DNA of 64,000 nucleotides from Amycolatopsis iheyensis (GTDB lineage Bacteria > Actinomycetota > Actinomycetes > Mycobacteriales > Pseudonocardiaceae), in assembly GCF_024703995.1 (NCBI RefSeq), contig NZ_JAMXQV010000008.1, forward strand, positions 1 to 64,000. Direction: 5' to 3'. Made by a program: the position numbers and the translations under genes. Each line of letters starts with the position of its first letter. Position 1 is the first letter of the stretch. Shown here piece by piece: positions 26,188-33,920 of the stretch. The notes under the pieces were generated by a model. The model made no database searches. It was not told where the DNA came from and saw nothing but the letters and a program-made list of their open reading frames with translations.

Positions 26188-26289
26188 GCCGCCGACGCTA
26201 GCCGAGTTTTGCTTTGCGCGGCAACGGAAGCCGCCTTTTTGTCGGTGGTCGTCCGTAGAATTCCGGGTGTTCGGTCGGGGGCTGGATCG

Positions 26290-27354
26290 ATGTCCTGGGA
26301 GGACATTTTGCGTGCACGGGGGAAGTACATCGCGGCCGCGGCGGCGACGCTGATGGGAACGGTGCTCGTCGCGGCGCCCGCTTCGGCGGTGTCGACGGCA
26401 GGGTGTCAGTGGACGTCCGCCGTTCTGCCGGTGCCCGGCGGCTACTCGCTGGAAGACCTGGGCGGCGGGGACGGCGCCGGCGCGGTCGCCGGGACGCTGC
26501 GGCCGGCGAAAGCCGGTGATCCGCTCGTGGGCGTGGTGTGGCGGGCGAATCGCGCGACGGTGCTCGGCACCGCCTTCGGGCAGAACACCGAGCTCTCGGA
26601 CGTGAACGCGGCCGGCGTCGCGGTCGGGTCGTACGCCGACCCGCACGTCTTCGGCGTGCCGGACCTGCACCACGCGATCCGGTACACCGGCGGCCGGTTC
26701 GAGCGGCTGCCCGAGCCGCCGGGGTTCGCGAACACCACCGCGATGGCGATCAACACCCGCGGCGACATCATGGGCGCGGTCGGCGAAACCGCGAACAACG
26801 GGTTGTACCGCACGGTGCTGCGGCCGGCGGACGCACCCGGAACCGTGGAGGTCCTCCCCGCACCACGGGACTTCTTCCAGAGCCCCGGCGGTCTCGACGA
26901 GGACGGCACGGTCGCGGCGGGGATCCTCGGCGGGGCGCCGAGCGGTGGCTTCGAGGGCTACTTGTGGCCGCGGGGCGGTCCGGCCGTCCAGCTCGCTTCG
27001 CCGGTGCCGGCCGGCGATGTGGTGCCCACGGCGATCGCGGGCGGCCGGGTCGCGGGGTACGCCGGTGACGCCGGCGCTTTCCTCTGGCACCTCGACGGTT
27101 CCGTCGACCGGGCGCTGCCGGGGGTCCGGCACGTCTGGGCGATGAACCCGGCTGGGGACATCGCGGGCTCCGCCGACGACGGGTCGACGCTGTTCCTGCC
27201 GGCCGGCGGTGGCCCGGCGCAGACCCTTGTACCGGGCGGCACGGGCCAGGAAGGCTGGGTGCGCGACGTCGCCGGCAACGGAGACGTCGTCGGCACGGTG
27301 ACGACACAGTCACCGGAGTACCGGCGGGACGTGGTGCGCTGGCACTGCGGGTGA
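26290..27354 (+). CDS. secreted HAF-repeat-like beta-propeller protein
   Basis: A 354-residue exported protein: a signal peptide (basic RARGK, then a long alanine-rich core, cleavage near APASA at about residue 33), then repeats of the form N-x-x-G-x-x-x-G (VNAAGVAVGSY, INTRGDIMGAVG, MNPAGDIAGSA, VAGNGDVVGTV). These match the extracellular HAF-type repeat that builds a beta propeller. Function is unknown; such proteins are usually surface or secreted binding modules. The ATG has no strong ribosome binding site. A hairpin terminator follows. Confidence 0.72.
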   Translation: MSWEDILRARGKYIAAAAATLMGTVLVAAPASAVSTAGCQWTSAVLPVPGGYSLEDLGGGDGAGAVAGTLRPAKAGDPLVGVVWRANRATVLGTAFGQNTELSDVNAAGVAVGSYADPHVFGVPDLHHAIRYTGGRFERLPEPPGFANTTAMAINTRGDIMGAVGETANNGLYRTVLRPADAPGTVEVLPAPRDFFQSPGGLDEDGTVAAGILGGAPSGGFEGYLWPRGGPAVQLASPVPAGDVVPTAIAGGRVAGYAGDAGAFLWHLDGSVDRALPGVRHVWAMNPAGDIAGSADDGSTLFLPAGGGPAQTLVPGGTGQEGWVRDVAGNGDVVGTVTTQSPEYRRDVVRWHCG

Positions 27355-27358
27355 ACCC

Positions 27359-27394
27359 ACGGCGCGCCCGCTGTTCCCGCGGCGGGCGCGCCGT
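27359..27394 (+). terminator. GC-rich hairpin terminator
   Basis: ACGGCGCGCCCGC (27359-27371) and GCGGGCGCGCCGT (27382-27394) form a perfect 13-bp stem with a 10-base loop directly after the stop of the HAF-repeat gene. Confidence 0.75.
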
Positions 27395-27450
27395 CACCTG
27401 ATCGAGTCACGCGCCCAGCAGCCGCCCGGCCCCGCTCCGATACTGGGGTC

Positions 27451-28644
27451 GTGGACGGGGACGCGGAGCTGGCGCGGGTCGCCGCCCTGCGCGCGCTCGA
27501 CCTGCTCGACACCCCCAGCGAGGAGCGGTTCGACCGGATCACCCGGCTCGCGCAGCACACCTTCGGCGTGCCGATCGCACTCGTCTCGCTCGTGGAGCTC
27601 GACCGGCAGTGGTTCAAGTCGTGCGTCGGGCTGGACGAGCGGGAAAGCCCGCGCAGCGCGTCGTTCTGCGCCCGCGCCATCGAACGCGACGACCTGATGG
27701 AGATCCCGGACGCCCGGCTGGATCCGCGGTTCTCGGACAACCCGATGGTGACCGGGCCGCCGCACATCCGGTTCTACGCCGGGCAGCCGATCAGCGCGCC
27801 GTCCGGGCACAGCCTCGGGACGCTGTGCGTGATCGGCCGCGAGCCGCGGCACCTCACCGCGGCCGAGCGCGACCGGCTACGGGACCTCGCGCACTGGGTG
27901 GAGCTGGAGGTCGCGGTCGTCCAGGCGCGGCAGGAGGCGAACCGCGCCCGCGAAGTGCGCGAGGAGCTCGTTTCTTTGGTCAGCCACGAGCTGCGGACGC
28001 CACTGACGTCGATCCACGGTTCGCTGGAGCTGGTGGGCTCGGGCCGGTTCGGCGAGCTCGGCGAGCGCGCCGGGCGGCTGGTGGCGATCGCGGCGAAGAA
28101 CACCGACCGGCTGATCCGGCTGTCCAACGACGTCCTCGACCTGACCCGCCTCCAGGGTGGTGGGCTGCGCCTCAAAGTGTCCGATGTGGACATGGCCGAG
28201 GTGCTGGAGAGCGCGGTGGACAGCGTCGAGGGCGCGGCGGAGCGGATGGGCGTGGCCATCTCGCGAACGGGCGCGGCGAGCCCGGTCCGCGGCGACGCCG
28301 ACCGGCTGGTCCAGGTGTTCACGAACCTGCTCGCCAACGCGGCAGCGGTGGCCCCGGAGGGCACGGCGATCACGATCGCCGCCCGCGACGACCACGCGTG
28401 GGCCGAGGTGTCGGTCCTCGACCGGGGCCCAGGCGTGCCGGCGGCGGACCTGGAGCGGATCTTCGAGCCGTTCGCCCAGACGGGCGTGCCGACGGGCGGC
28501 GCCGGCCTCGGCTTGGCGATCACCCGCGGAATCGTGCAGGCACACGGCGGAACGGTCCGGGCGGCCGCCGCGAAGGGCGGCGGGAGCGCGTTCACGGTCC
28601 GGCTGCCGACGGCGGGCCCGGACACCGAACGCGCCTGGTGGTAG
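27451..28644 (+). CDS. GAF-domain sensor histidine kinase
   Basis: A 397-residue cytoplasmic kinase with no membrane segment. A GAF domain (about residues 20-157) of the type found in light, redox or small-molecule sensors is followed by a short coiled coil, the dimerisation/phosphoacceptor domain with SHELRTP (His179), and a HATPase domain with N box (TNLLANAA), G1 (DRGPGVP), F box (FEPF) and G2 (GAGLGL). Its partner is likely the response regulators at 28867-29909, which converge on it; this is inferred from neighbourhood only. GTG start. Confidence 0.9.
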   Translation: MDGDAELARVAALRALDLLDTPSEERFDRITRLAQHTFGVPIALVSLVELDRQWFKSCVGLDERESPRSASFCARAIERDDLMEIPDARLDPRFSDNPMVTGPPHIRFYAGQPISAPSGHSLGTLCVIGREPRHLTAAERDRLRDLAHWVELEVAVVQARQEANRAREVREELVSLVSHELRTPLTSIHGSLELVGSGRFGELGERAGRLVAIAAKNTDRLIRLSNDVLDLTRLQGGGLRLKVSDVDMAEVLESAVDSVEGAAERMGVAISRTGAASPVRGDADRLVQVFTNLLANAAAVAPEGTAITIAARDDHAWAEVSVLDRGPGVPAADLERIFEPFAQTGVPTGGAGLGLAITRGIVQAHGGTVRAAAAKGGGSAFTVRLPTAGPDTERAWW

Positions 28645-28710
28645 CCGGCCTGGGGACAACTCAGCCGTTTGTGGCGGGCCTGGGGACAACTCGGGCTCGC
28701 CCCGCCGAAA

Positions 28711-28733
28711 CTGTCGGTGGCCGTGGGTAGCGT
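28711..28733 (+). promoter_or_regulatory. RecA-independent DNA-damage (PafBC-type) promoter, copy 1
   Basis: CTGTCGGTG - 8 bases - TAGCGT fits the mycobacterial RecA-NDp consensus (tTGTCRgtg-N8-TAnnnT) recognised with PafBC. Expected start of transcription is near 28740. No plus-strand gene follows, so the product would be a short or antisense RNA. Confidence 0.65.
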
Positions 28734-28818
28734 TGAAACCGGGGGCCCCCGGGCGGCCTGGGGACAACTCGGCCGGGCGCGGCGGGCCTGGGGACAACTC
28801 AAGCTCGCGCCGCCGGAA

Positions 28819-28841
28819 CTGTCGGTGCCCACCGGTAACGT
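28819..28841 (+). promoter_or_regulatory. RecA-independent DNA-damage (PafBC-type) promoter, copy 2
   Basis: CTGTCGGTG - 8 bases - TAACGT, the same consensus as copy 1 and exactly 108 bp downstream. Transcription would begin near 28848 and run antisense into the response-regulator gene that ends at 28867. Confidence 0.65.
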
Positions 28842-28866
28842 TGAAACCGGGGGTCCCCCACCAGGC

Positions 28867-29229
28867 TCAGCCGTCCCAGCGCAGCAATCCGGCCAGCCGC
28901 GCCCCGATCCCCAGCGGGTCGAACGGCTTGGCCAGCACCCCCAACGCCCCCAGCTCCGCCAACCCGGACGTGTCCACCGCCGCGGTCAAGAACACCACCG
29001 GCAACCCCGCGTGCGCCGCCCGCAGCTCTCGTAACGTCCGGCGCCCGTCGAACCCCGGCATCTCCAAGTCCAGCACCACCGCGTCCACTCCCCCGGCGTC
29101 GCAGCGGCGCACCGCCGCCGCCCCGCCGGCCACCGTCTCCACCAGCCAGCCCGGGCAGGCCGAAAGCGCCAGGCTCAGGATCTCCCGCACGTCCGGGTCG
29201 TCGTCGACCACCAGGACCGTGCGCGTCAC
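28867..29229 (-). CDS. stand-alone response-regulator receiver protein
   Basis: A 120-residue single REC domain (CheY-like) without output domain. The acidic pocket is VVDDD (residues 8-11), the phosphoacceptor is Asp54 in VVLDLEMPGFDG, and the conserved Thr/Lys are LTAA and AKPF (K101). It acts through protein-protein contact. The GTG start overlaps the stop of the upstream OmpR-type regulator by 4 bp. Probably a phosphorelay or output partner in the same pathway as the kinase at 27451. Confidence 0.9.
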   Translation of the reverse strand: MTRTVLVVDDDPDVREILSLALSACPGWLVETVAGGAAAVRRCDAGGVDAVVLDLEMPGFDGRRTLRELRAAHAGLPVVFLTAAVDTSGLAELGALGVLAKPFDPLGIGARLAGLLRWDG

Positions 29230-29909
29230 CGGACGCCTCGATCCACCCGGTACCCGACCCCGCGCACCGTCGCGATGAAGCCCGGCGCGCCCGCCGCCGC
29301 CAGCTTGCGGCGCAGGTTGGACACGTGCACGTCCACCGCGTGGTCGTCGGCCAGCCAGCTCTCGCCCCACGCCCGGCGGCGCAGCGCGTCGCGGCCGCTG
29401 ACCGCGCGGACGTTCTCCGTCAGCGCGGACAGCAGCTCGAACTCGATCCGGGTCAGCTCGACGTGCTCCCCCGAAACCGTGACGTCCCGGGCCTCGACGT
29501 CGACGCGGACCGGCCCGATCACCCGTCCGGAATCCGGAACACCGAGCGCGCGCGGCCGCCGCAGCATCGCCTGGATCCGCGCCACCAGCTCGCGCGGCGA
29601 GAACGGCTTCGTCAGGTAGTCGTCGGCGCCGCTGGCCAGCCCGACCAGCTTGTCGACCTCGTCGGACTTCGCGGTCAGCATGACGACGTACGCCTGGGAA
29701 AACCCGCGCAGCCGGCGGCACACCTCGAGGCCGTCCGGGCCGGGGATGTTCAGGTCGAGCACGACCACGTCCGGGTCCCACGCCCGCAGCTCGGCCAGCG
29801 CGCCGTCGCCGTCGGCCGCGGTGCGCACGTCGAAGCAGGCGTCGTCCAGCGCGAGCTCGACGACCTCCCGGATGCTGTCGGTGTCCTCCACCACCAGAAC
29901 CTTCGCCAT
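29226..29909 (-). CDS. OmpR/PhoB-family response regulator
   Basis: A 227-residue two-domain transcription factor. A REC domain (residues 1-118) has phosphoacceptor Asp52 in VVLDLNIPGPDG and Lys101 in LTKPF. A C-terminal winged helix (about 130-227) has VELTRIEFELLSALTENVRAVSGRDALRRRAW and the recognition helix region DDHAVDVHVSNLRRKL. ATG at 29909 is preferred to an upstream extension because MAKVLVVEDT is the normal beginning of this domain. It is co-translated with the REC-only protein downstream. Confidence 0.93.
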   Translation of the reverse strand: MAKVLVVEDTDSIREVVELALDDACFDVRTAADGDGALAELRAWDPDVVVLDLNIPGPDGLEVCRRLRGFSQAYVVMLTAKSDEVDKLVGLASGADDYLTKPFSPRELVARIQAMLRRPRALGVPDSGRVIGPVRVDVEARDVTVSGEHVELTRIEFELLSALTENVRAVSGRDALRRRAWGESWLADDHAVDVHVSNLRRKLAAAGAPGFIATVRGVGYRVDRGVR

Positions 29910-29947
29910 GATCGCGATTGTGACGGCCCGGCGGCGGGACAGCAGCT

Positions 29948-30448
29948 TCACCACAGCGCCCGCTTCGCCGCGACGAGCAGGCACACCCCGGCGAACACGA
30001 TCACCGCGACGCGCACCCCGCCGTACTGGCCGAGCAGCGCCACTCGCCCGATCCACGGCACGTGCCCGACGACCACGGGCACCGCGGCCGACGTGATCCG
30101 CAGGCGCTGCGGGTCGGCGGCCGCGTTGTTGTCGCCCTTCGTCCGCACCAGCGGCTCCGCCGCCGACCGATCGATTTCGACGACGCGGTGGGCGTACCGC
30201 TCCCCCGGCGCGTCCGGCCGGGGCAGCACGACGACGTCGCCGACGTCCACCGATCGGGTGTCCACCTGACGGGTGATGAGCAGGTCGCCGGGCGCGAAGC
30301 CCGGTTCCATGCTCGGCGACAGCACCGGCGCGAAGCCGATCCGGAGCACGAACACGGCGACCGCGCCCGCGACGGCGAGCACCGCGACCGCGCCGAGCAA
30401 CACTCCCGGAAGACGGCGCGGCGCCCGGGTGGCGGCGGTGGTGGTCAC
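29948..30448 (-). CDS. signal peptidase I, SipW/ER type
   Basis: A 166-residue membrane protease with a transmembrane helix on each side (residues 14-36 and about 143-160). The catalytic serine lies in LSPSMEPG (Ser46). The usual lysine is replaced by His in GERYAHRVV (H87), and TKGDNN (from about residue 103) supplies the Asp. This Ser-His-Asp arrangement is the S26B (SipW, archaeal and ER) kind. It removes special signal peptides from a few substrates. The next two upstream genes encode exported proteins and are its likely clients. GTG start with AGGAG upstream. Confidence 0.88.
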   Translation of the reverse strand: MTTTAATRAPRRLPGVLLGAVAVLAVAGAVAVFVLRIGFAPVLSPSMEPGFAPGDLLITRQVDTRSVDVGDVVVLPRPDAPGERYAHRVVEIDRSAAEPLVRTKGDNNAAADPQRLRITSAAVPVVVGHVPWIGRVALLGQYGGVRVAVIVFAGVCLLVAAKRALW

Positions 30449-30456
30449 GGTGGCTC

Positions 30457-30978
30457 CTAAGCGTTCGAGGTGGTGGCGGCGCGGATCTGCGCGCGGGAAA
30501 CGGAGACGGAGACGGACGCGGTGGCCAGGCCGAGCAGGCCGTTCGGGGTGAGCCGCAGGCTCAGCTGCTCACCGACCGCGAGCGCGCGGGTGACGGCGGC
30601 CGAGCCGGCCGTCGAGTCGGTGAGCGTGACGACGCTGCCCGGGCAGGTGCCACCGGACCAGGCGCCGCCGACGCAGGCGTCCAGCCGGACCGTCGCCAGG
30701 GTGGCGCTCACCTGGTAGGTCTCGCCCGTCAGCGCGACGGTGCCGTTGTTGCGCACCGACGCGTAGCGCGGCGCGGTGTCGAGCAGCCCCCACGAGACCG
30801 TGAGCGCCTTGCCGGTCTGGACCGCGCCCGTGCTGTCGGCCAGCACGGCCGACCACGTCACGGTGGTCGCGCGAGCCGCCGCCGAAGCGGTGGCGAGGCC
30901 GGCCGCGTCCGCCGTGGCGGGGACGGCGGCCAGTGCGGCGGCCGCCGTCAGCCCGGCGGCCCAGGACCGGCGCCCCAC
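30457..30978 (-). CDS. exported protein of a SipW-type locus
   Basis: A 173-residue protein with an N-terminal signal sequence (GRRSWAAGLTAAAALAAVPATADA) and a beta-rich body that I do not recognise (VTWSAVLADSTGAVQTGKALTVSWGLLDTAPRY...). Two cysteines (DACVGG, GTCPGS) may form a disulfide. It sits between a SipW-type peptidase gene and a TasA/camelysin-like gene and is spaced 1 base from the upstream stop, so it is a plausible second secreted or fibre-associated component. No ribosome binding site is clear, suggesting coupling to the upstream gene. Confidence 0.68.
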   Translation of the reverse strand: MGRRSWAAGLTAAAALAAVPATADAAGLATASAAARATTVTWSAVLADSTGAVQTGKALTVSWGLLDTAPRYASVRNNGTVALTGETYQVSATLATVRLDACVGGAWSGGTCPGSVVTLTDSTAGSAAVTRALAVGEQLSLRLTPNGLLGLATASVSVSVSRAQIRAATTSNA

Positions 30979-30979
30979 C

Positions 30980-31624
30980 TCAGGAGCCGGTGGTCGTGGC
31001 CGAGCGCTGCGTCTCGGCGAAGGTGTAGGTCAGGTTCGCGGTCAGGCCCTGGATCGTCGCGGTGGGCAGGGTGCCGTTGACCGTGGTCTCGGTCTGGTCC
31101 GGCAGCTGCACCGAGACCTGCAGGTGCGCGACGGACCCCGCGGTGACCGCGCCGGCGATCAGCGACTGCGCGCTGCCCAGGCCGCTCAGCGCGGTCGCCG
31201 GGAGCAGCGTCGACGCCGTGCCGCCGCACGCGCCGGTCGCGGTGTTCCAGGTGCCCGGGCACTGCTTGACAGTGACCCGCAGGGCCTTGGTCGAAGCGCC
31301 GTCGGTGACGAGCGCGCTCGAGCCGGTGGCGGCGACCTGCATGGTCAGCGCCTGGGCGTCGAGGCTGCCACCGCTGGTCAGGTCGACGTAGCGGTTGACG
31401 GTGTCACCGGGGGCGAGGTTGGCGATCGACTGGTCGAACCCGGCGCCGTTGGCGGCCAGGGTGAGCTTGAGGGTGCCGCTGCTGATCGTCTCGGGCGTCA
31501 CGTTCGCGGCGGTCGCCGAGAGCGTCGCCCAGACGCCGGCGCCCATCGCGACGAGCACGGACCCGCCGATGACGGCGAGGGCGACGGGACGGCGGGCGGA
31601 GCGGCGGCGGGCGTGGTCGGCCAT
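30980..31624 (-). CDS. TasA/camelysin-like exported protein with SipW-dependent-type signal
   Basis: A 214-residue secreted protein. The N-terminus has many Arg residues followed by VALAVIGGSVLVAMGAGVWATLSATAA, a long hydrophobic signal of the SipW-dependent kind. The mature part begins NVTPETISSGTLKLTLAANG and contains IANLAPGDTVNRYVDLTSGG, the typical core of TasA/camelysin-family proteins. In Bacillus, TasA forms matrix fibres after SipW cleavage. ATG 31624 is chosen (AAGGA six bases upstream) over a start nine codons earlier. First gene of the three-gene unit. Substrate pairing is inferred. Confidence 0.75.
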   Translation of the reverse strand: MADHARRRSARRPVALAVIGGSVLVAMGAGVWATLSATAANVTPETISSGTLKLTLAANGAGFDQSIANLAPGDTVNRYVDLTSGGSLDAQALTMQVAATGSSALVTDGASTKALRVTVKQCPGTWNTATGACGGTASTLLPATALSGLGSAQSLIAGAVTAGSVAHLQVSVQLPDQTETTVNGTLPTATIQGLTANLTYTFAETQRSATTTGS

Positions 31625-31772
31625 GGGGGTCCTTGTCCTGGGAGGCACCACCCGGTGTGGCGCGCTGGAACCAGGTTGCGGCCCGGACCTCCGGCGTCCC
31701 TCCGCCGTTCCTCAAGATCGCCTCAAGAAACTTTCCCGGCCCGTGTCCGGTCCGCCCCCGCCGCTCCGACCC

Positions 31773-31793
31773 CTCGGTGTACGCACCACCGAG
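31773..31793 (+). promoter_or_regulatory. inverted repeat next to the MFS ribosome binding site
   Basis: CTCGGTG - 7 bases - CACCGAG is a perfect 7-bp inverted repeat whose right arm runs into the GAGAAGGAG ribosome binding site (31791-31799) of the MFS gene. It could be a repressor operator or an RNA hairpin that limits translation. Confidence 0.4.
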
Positions 31794-31804
31794 AAGGAGT
31801 CGAA

Positions 31805-33238
31805 ATGGACAAGCCGGCCGGACGGCGGGAGTGGCTGGGGCTGATCGTGCTCGTGCTGCCCACCCTGCTCGTCGCGATGGACATGACCTCGCTGTTCCTC
31901 GCGTTGCCGCAGCTCAGCGCCGATCTCGGGGCCACCGCCACCGAGCAGCTGTGGATCACCGACAGCTACGGCTTCGTCGTCGCCGGGTTCGTGATCACCA
32001 TGGGCACCCTCGGCGACCGGATCGGCCGGCGCCGGCTGCTGCTCGCCGGTGGCGGCGCCTTCGCGGTCCTGTCCGTCTTCGCCGCCTTCGCCACCAGCCC
32101 GGTGATGCTCATCGTCGTCCGCGGGGCGCTCGGGGTCGCCGGGGCGACGCTGATGCCGTCGACGCTCGCCCTGATCACGAACGTGTTCCGCGACGAGAAG
32201 CAGCGCGGGAAGGCGATCTCGATCTGGGCGACGTGCCAGTTCGCGGGCGGCTCGGCCGGTCCGGTGCTCGCCGGGTTCCTGCTGCAACACTTCGCGTGGG
32301 GCTCGGTGTTCCTGGTCGCCGTGCCGGCGATGGGCGTGCTGCTGGTCGCCGGCCCGTTCCTGCTGCCGGAGTTCCGCGCGCCCGCGTCCGGCCGGCTCGA
32401 CTTCGCCGGCGTCGGCCTCTCGCTGGCGGCCGTGCTGCTGATCGTGTTCGGCCTGAAGCAGCTGGCGGCCGGCGAGCTCGCGGTGCCGCTCGCGGCGCTG
32501 GTCGCGGGGACGGCGCTGGGCGTCGTGTTCGCACGGCGGCAGCTGCGGACGTCGTCGCTGCTGGATCTGCGGCTGTTCCGGAACCGGCCGTTCACGGCGG
32601 TGCTGGTCGCGCTGGTGTTCGCCGGGGTCGCGATGGCGGGCGTCGGGCTGCTGGTGACGCAGTACCTGCAGAGCGTCCTGGGCTACTCGCCGCTGGTGTC
32701 GGCGCTGCTGTTCGCGCCGATGGGCCTGGGTGTCGCGGCGGGCACGATGACGGCGCCTTCGCTGACCCGCTGGATGCCCCCGGCAACGGCCATCGCGGGC
32801 GGCCTGGTGGTCTCGTCTCTGGGTGGGGTCCTGCTGGCCGTCACCGACGGTCTGCCGCTGGTGATGTCGGGGATCACGGTGCTGACGCTGGGCACGGGCC
32901 CGCTGTTCGCGCTGGGCATCGGCCTGGTGGTGGGCGCGGTCCCGCCGGAGCGCGCGGGCTCGGCGGCCTCGATGGCGGACACGGGCAACTACCTGGGCGG
33001 CTCACTGGGCCTGGCCCTGATCGGCCTGACGGCGACGGCGGTCTACCACGCGGTGTTCCCGGCCGGCACGACGCTGGCGGTGGACGTGACGCGCCCGGAG
33101 CTGGCTTCGCAGGCCCGGGAAGCGTTCACGAGCGCGTTGAACGTGACGGGGGTCATTGCGGCGGTGCTGTTCGCGGGCCTGGCCCTGCTGGTCCGCTCGA
33201 TGCGCCCGGCGCCGGTCCGCGAGCCGGTCGGGGTGTGA
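31805..33238 (+). CDS. MFS transporter, DHA2 drug-efflux family
   Basis: A 477-residue, 14-helix major facilitator protein. The first helix LIVLVLPTLLVAMDMTSLFLALPQL shows the conserved acidic residue, GTLGDRIGRRRLLL is motif A, and the helix with GGSAGPVLAGFLL is motif C. This branch resembles QacA/SmvA exporters of cationic biocides. The ATG follows GAGAAGGAG. No regulator gene is adjacent; a palindrome near the start suggests control by a factor encoded elsewhere. It is divergent from the SipW-type unit. Confidence 0.92.
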   Translation: MDKPAGRREWLGLIVLVLPTLLVAMDMTSLFLALPQLSADLGATATEQLWITDSYGFVVAGFVITMGTLGDRIGRRRLLLAGGGAFAVLSVFAAFATSPVMLIVVRGALGVAGATLMPSTLALITNVFRDEKQRGKAISIWATCQFAGGSAGPVLAGFLLQHFAWGSVFLVAVPAMGVLLVAGPFLLPEFRAPASGRLDFAGVGLSLAAVLLIVFGLKQLAAGELAVPLAALVAGTALGVVFARRQLRTSSLLDLRLFRNRPFTAVLVALVFAGVAMAGVGLLVTQYLQSVLGYSPLVSALLFAPMGLGVAAGTMTAPSLTRWMPPATAIAGGLVVSSLGGVLLAVTDGLPLVMSGITVLTLGTGPLFALGIGLVVGAVPPERAGSAASMADTGNYLGGSLGLALIGLTATAVYHAVFPAGTTLAVDVTRPELASQAREAFTSALNVTGVIAAVLFAGLALLVRSMRPAPVREPVGV

Positions 33239-33241
33239 CGG

Positions 33242-33778
33242 TCAGCAGCGGTAGAGCCGGTCGTGCAGCGCGCGGTCGTCGCCCCGGTACCACTCGGCGA
33301 ACGTCATGGCCCGGCCGTCCGCCGAGGTGATCGGGACGATCCGGTCCGCGGTGGCCCGCATGTCGAACCACAGGGTTCCGGCGTACGGGCCGCTGACGGC
33401 CAGCCACGTCCGGCTGATGCCGTCCGTGGCCAGGAACAGGGCGCCGACGGTTTCCAGGGCGTGCACGGCTTCGCACTCGCCATCCCAGGCCTGCCACGCC
33501 GTAGGCGCCTCGTCCCGGGACGGCTCTCGCGCGTCCAGGTCCGCCCACGCGAGGCGGATCGCGTCGCGGTCGCGGAACGGCTCGGCCAGCCGCGCGAGGT
33601 CGGTCCGGTCGTCGCCGGCCCAGCTCCAGCCATCCGGGCCGCGGACCAGCCGGGGCGTCTTGACATCGCCACCGGCACTGACGGTGCGCAGGAAGTCCCG
33701 GTAGTCACCGGGGAACACGACACCGAACTGCCGCTCGGCGGCTTCGATCTCGGCCGCCGTGAGCGGGGGTGCCTCCAC
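33242..33778 (-). CDS. SMI1/KNR4-family protein
   Basis: A 178-residue protein of the SUKH superfamily: LTAAEIEAAERQFGVVFPGDYRDFLRTVSAGG is the characteristic start, and the core ends with IVPITSADGRAMTFAEWYRGD. SUKH proteins often act as immunity proteins against polymorphic toxins in bacteria, but many are stand-alone with unknown roles. No toxin gene is adjacent here; the neighbours are an MFS gene (convergent, 3 bases apart) and a tRNA. GTG start. Confidence 0.8.
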   Translation of the reverse strand: MEAPPLTAAEIEAAERQFGVVFPGDYRDFLRTVSAGGDVKTPRLVRGPDGWSWAGDDRTDLARLAEPFRDRDAIRLAWADLDAREPSRDEAPTAWQAWDGECEAVHALETVGALFLATDGISRTWLAVSGPYAGTLWFDMRATADRIVPITSADGRAMTFAEWYRGDDRALHDRLYRC

Positions 33779-33809
33779 GAGCCGCCTCCGGTGCCGCGTC
33801 TTCGATCGG

Positions 33810-33881
33810 TGGGCGCAGCAGGGTTCGAACCTGCGACCGCTCGGGTGTAAGCCGAGTGCTCTTCCGCTGAGCTATGCGCCC
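33810..33881 (-). tRNA. tRNA-Val (anticodon TAC)
   Basis: On the minus strand a complete cloverleaf is visible: acceptor GGGCGCA/TGCGCCC with discriminator A, D arm GCTCAGCGGAAGAGC, anticodon stem CTCGG/CCGAG with loop CTTACAC giving anticodon TAC, and T arm GCAGG-TTCGAAC-CCTGC. CCA is not encoded. Confidence 0.95.
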
Positions 33882-33883
33882 GA

Positions 33884-33913
33884 CGGCGGCGGCCCCGCGA
33901 GGGGCCGCCGCCG
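33884..33913 (-). terminator. terminator hairpin of ahpE
   Basis: A perfect 13-bp stem CGGCGGCGGCCCC/GGGGCCGCCGCCG closed by a GCGA tetraloop. It lies between the ahpE stop and the tRNA-Val gene, both on the minus strand. Confidence 0.85.
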
Positions 33914-33920
33914 GGGAAAC

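Larger units (their letters stand above)
28651..28859 (+). repeat. 108-bp tandem duplication with four TGGGGACAACTC copies and two damage-type promoters
   Basis: The word TGGGGACAACTC occurs at 28651, 28681, 28759 and 28789, i.e. in pairs 30 bp apart with the pair repeated 108 bp later. Each pair is followed by CTGTCGGTG (28711 and 28819, again 108 bp apart), a TAnnnT box, GTTGAAACC, and a G5/C5 palindrome (28741-28750; 28849-28859). The complementary word TTGTCCCCA differs from the actinobacterial DnaA box TTGTCCACA at one base. The array lies between a kinase gene and a convergent regulator gene. Confidence 0.85.

Noticed and set aside
28651..28859. Repeats as a CRISPR array or replication origin
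   Set aside because: Only two 108-bp units, DnaA-box-like words have one mismatch each, and there is no dnaA/dnaN context.
33242..33778. SUKH protein as immunity partner of a toxin system
   Set aside because: No toxin, secretion or polymorphic-tail gene is nearby, so only the family is reported.
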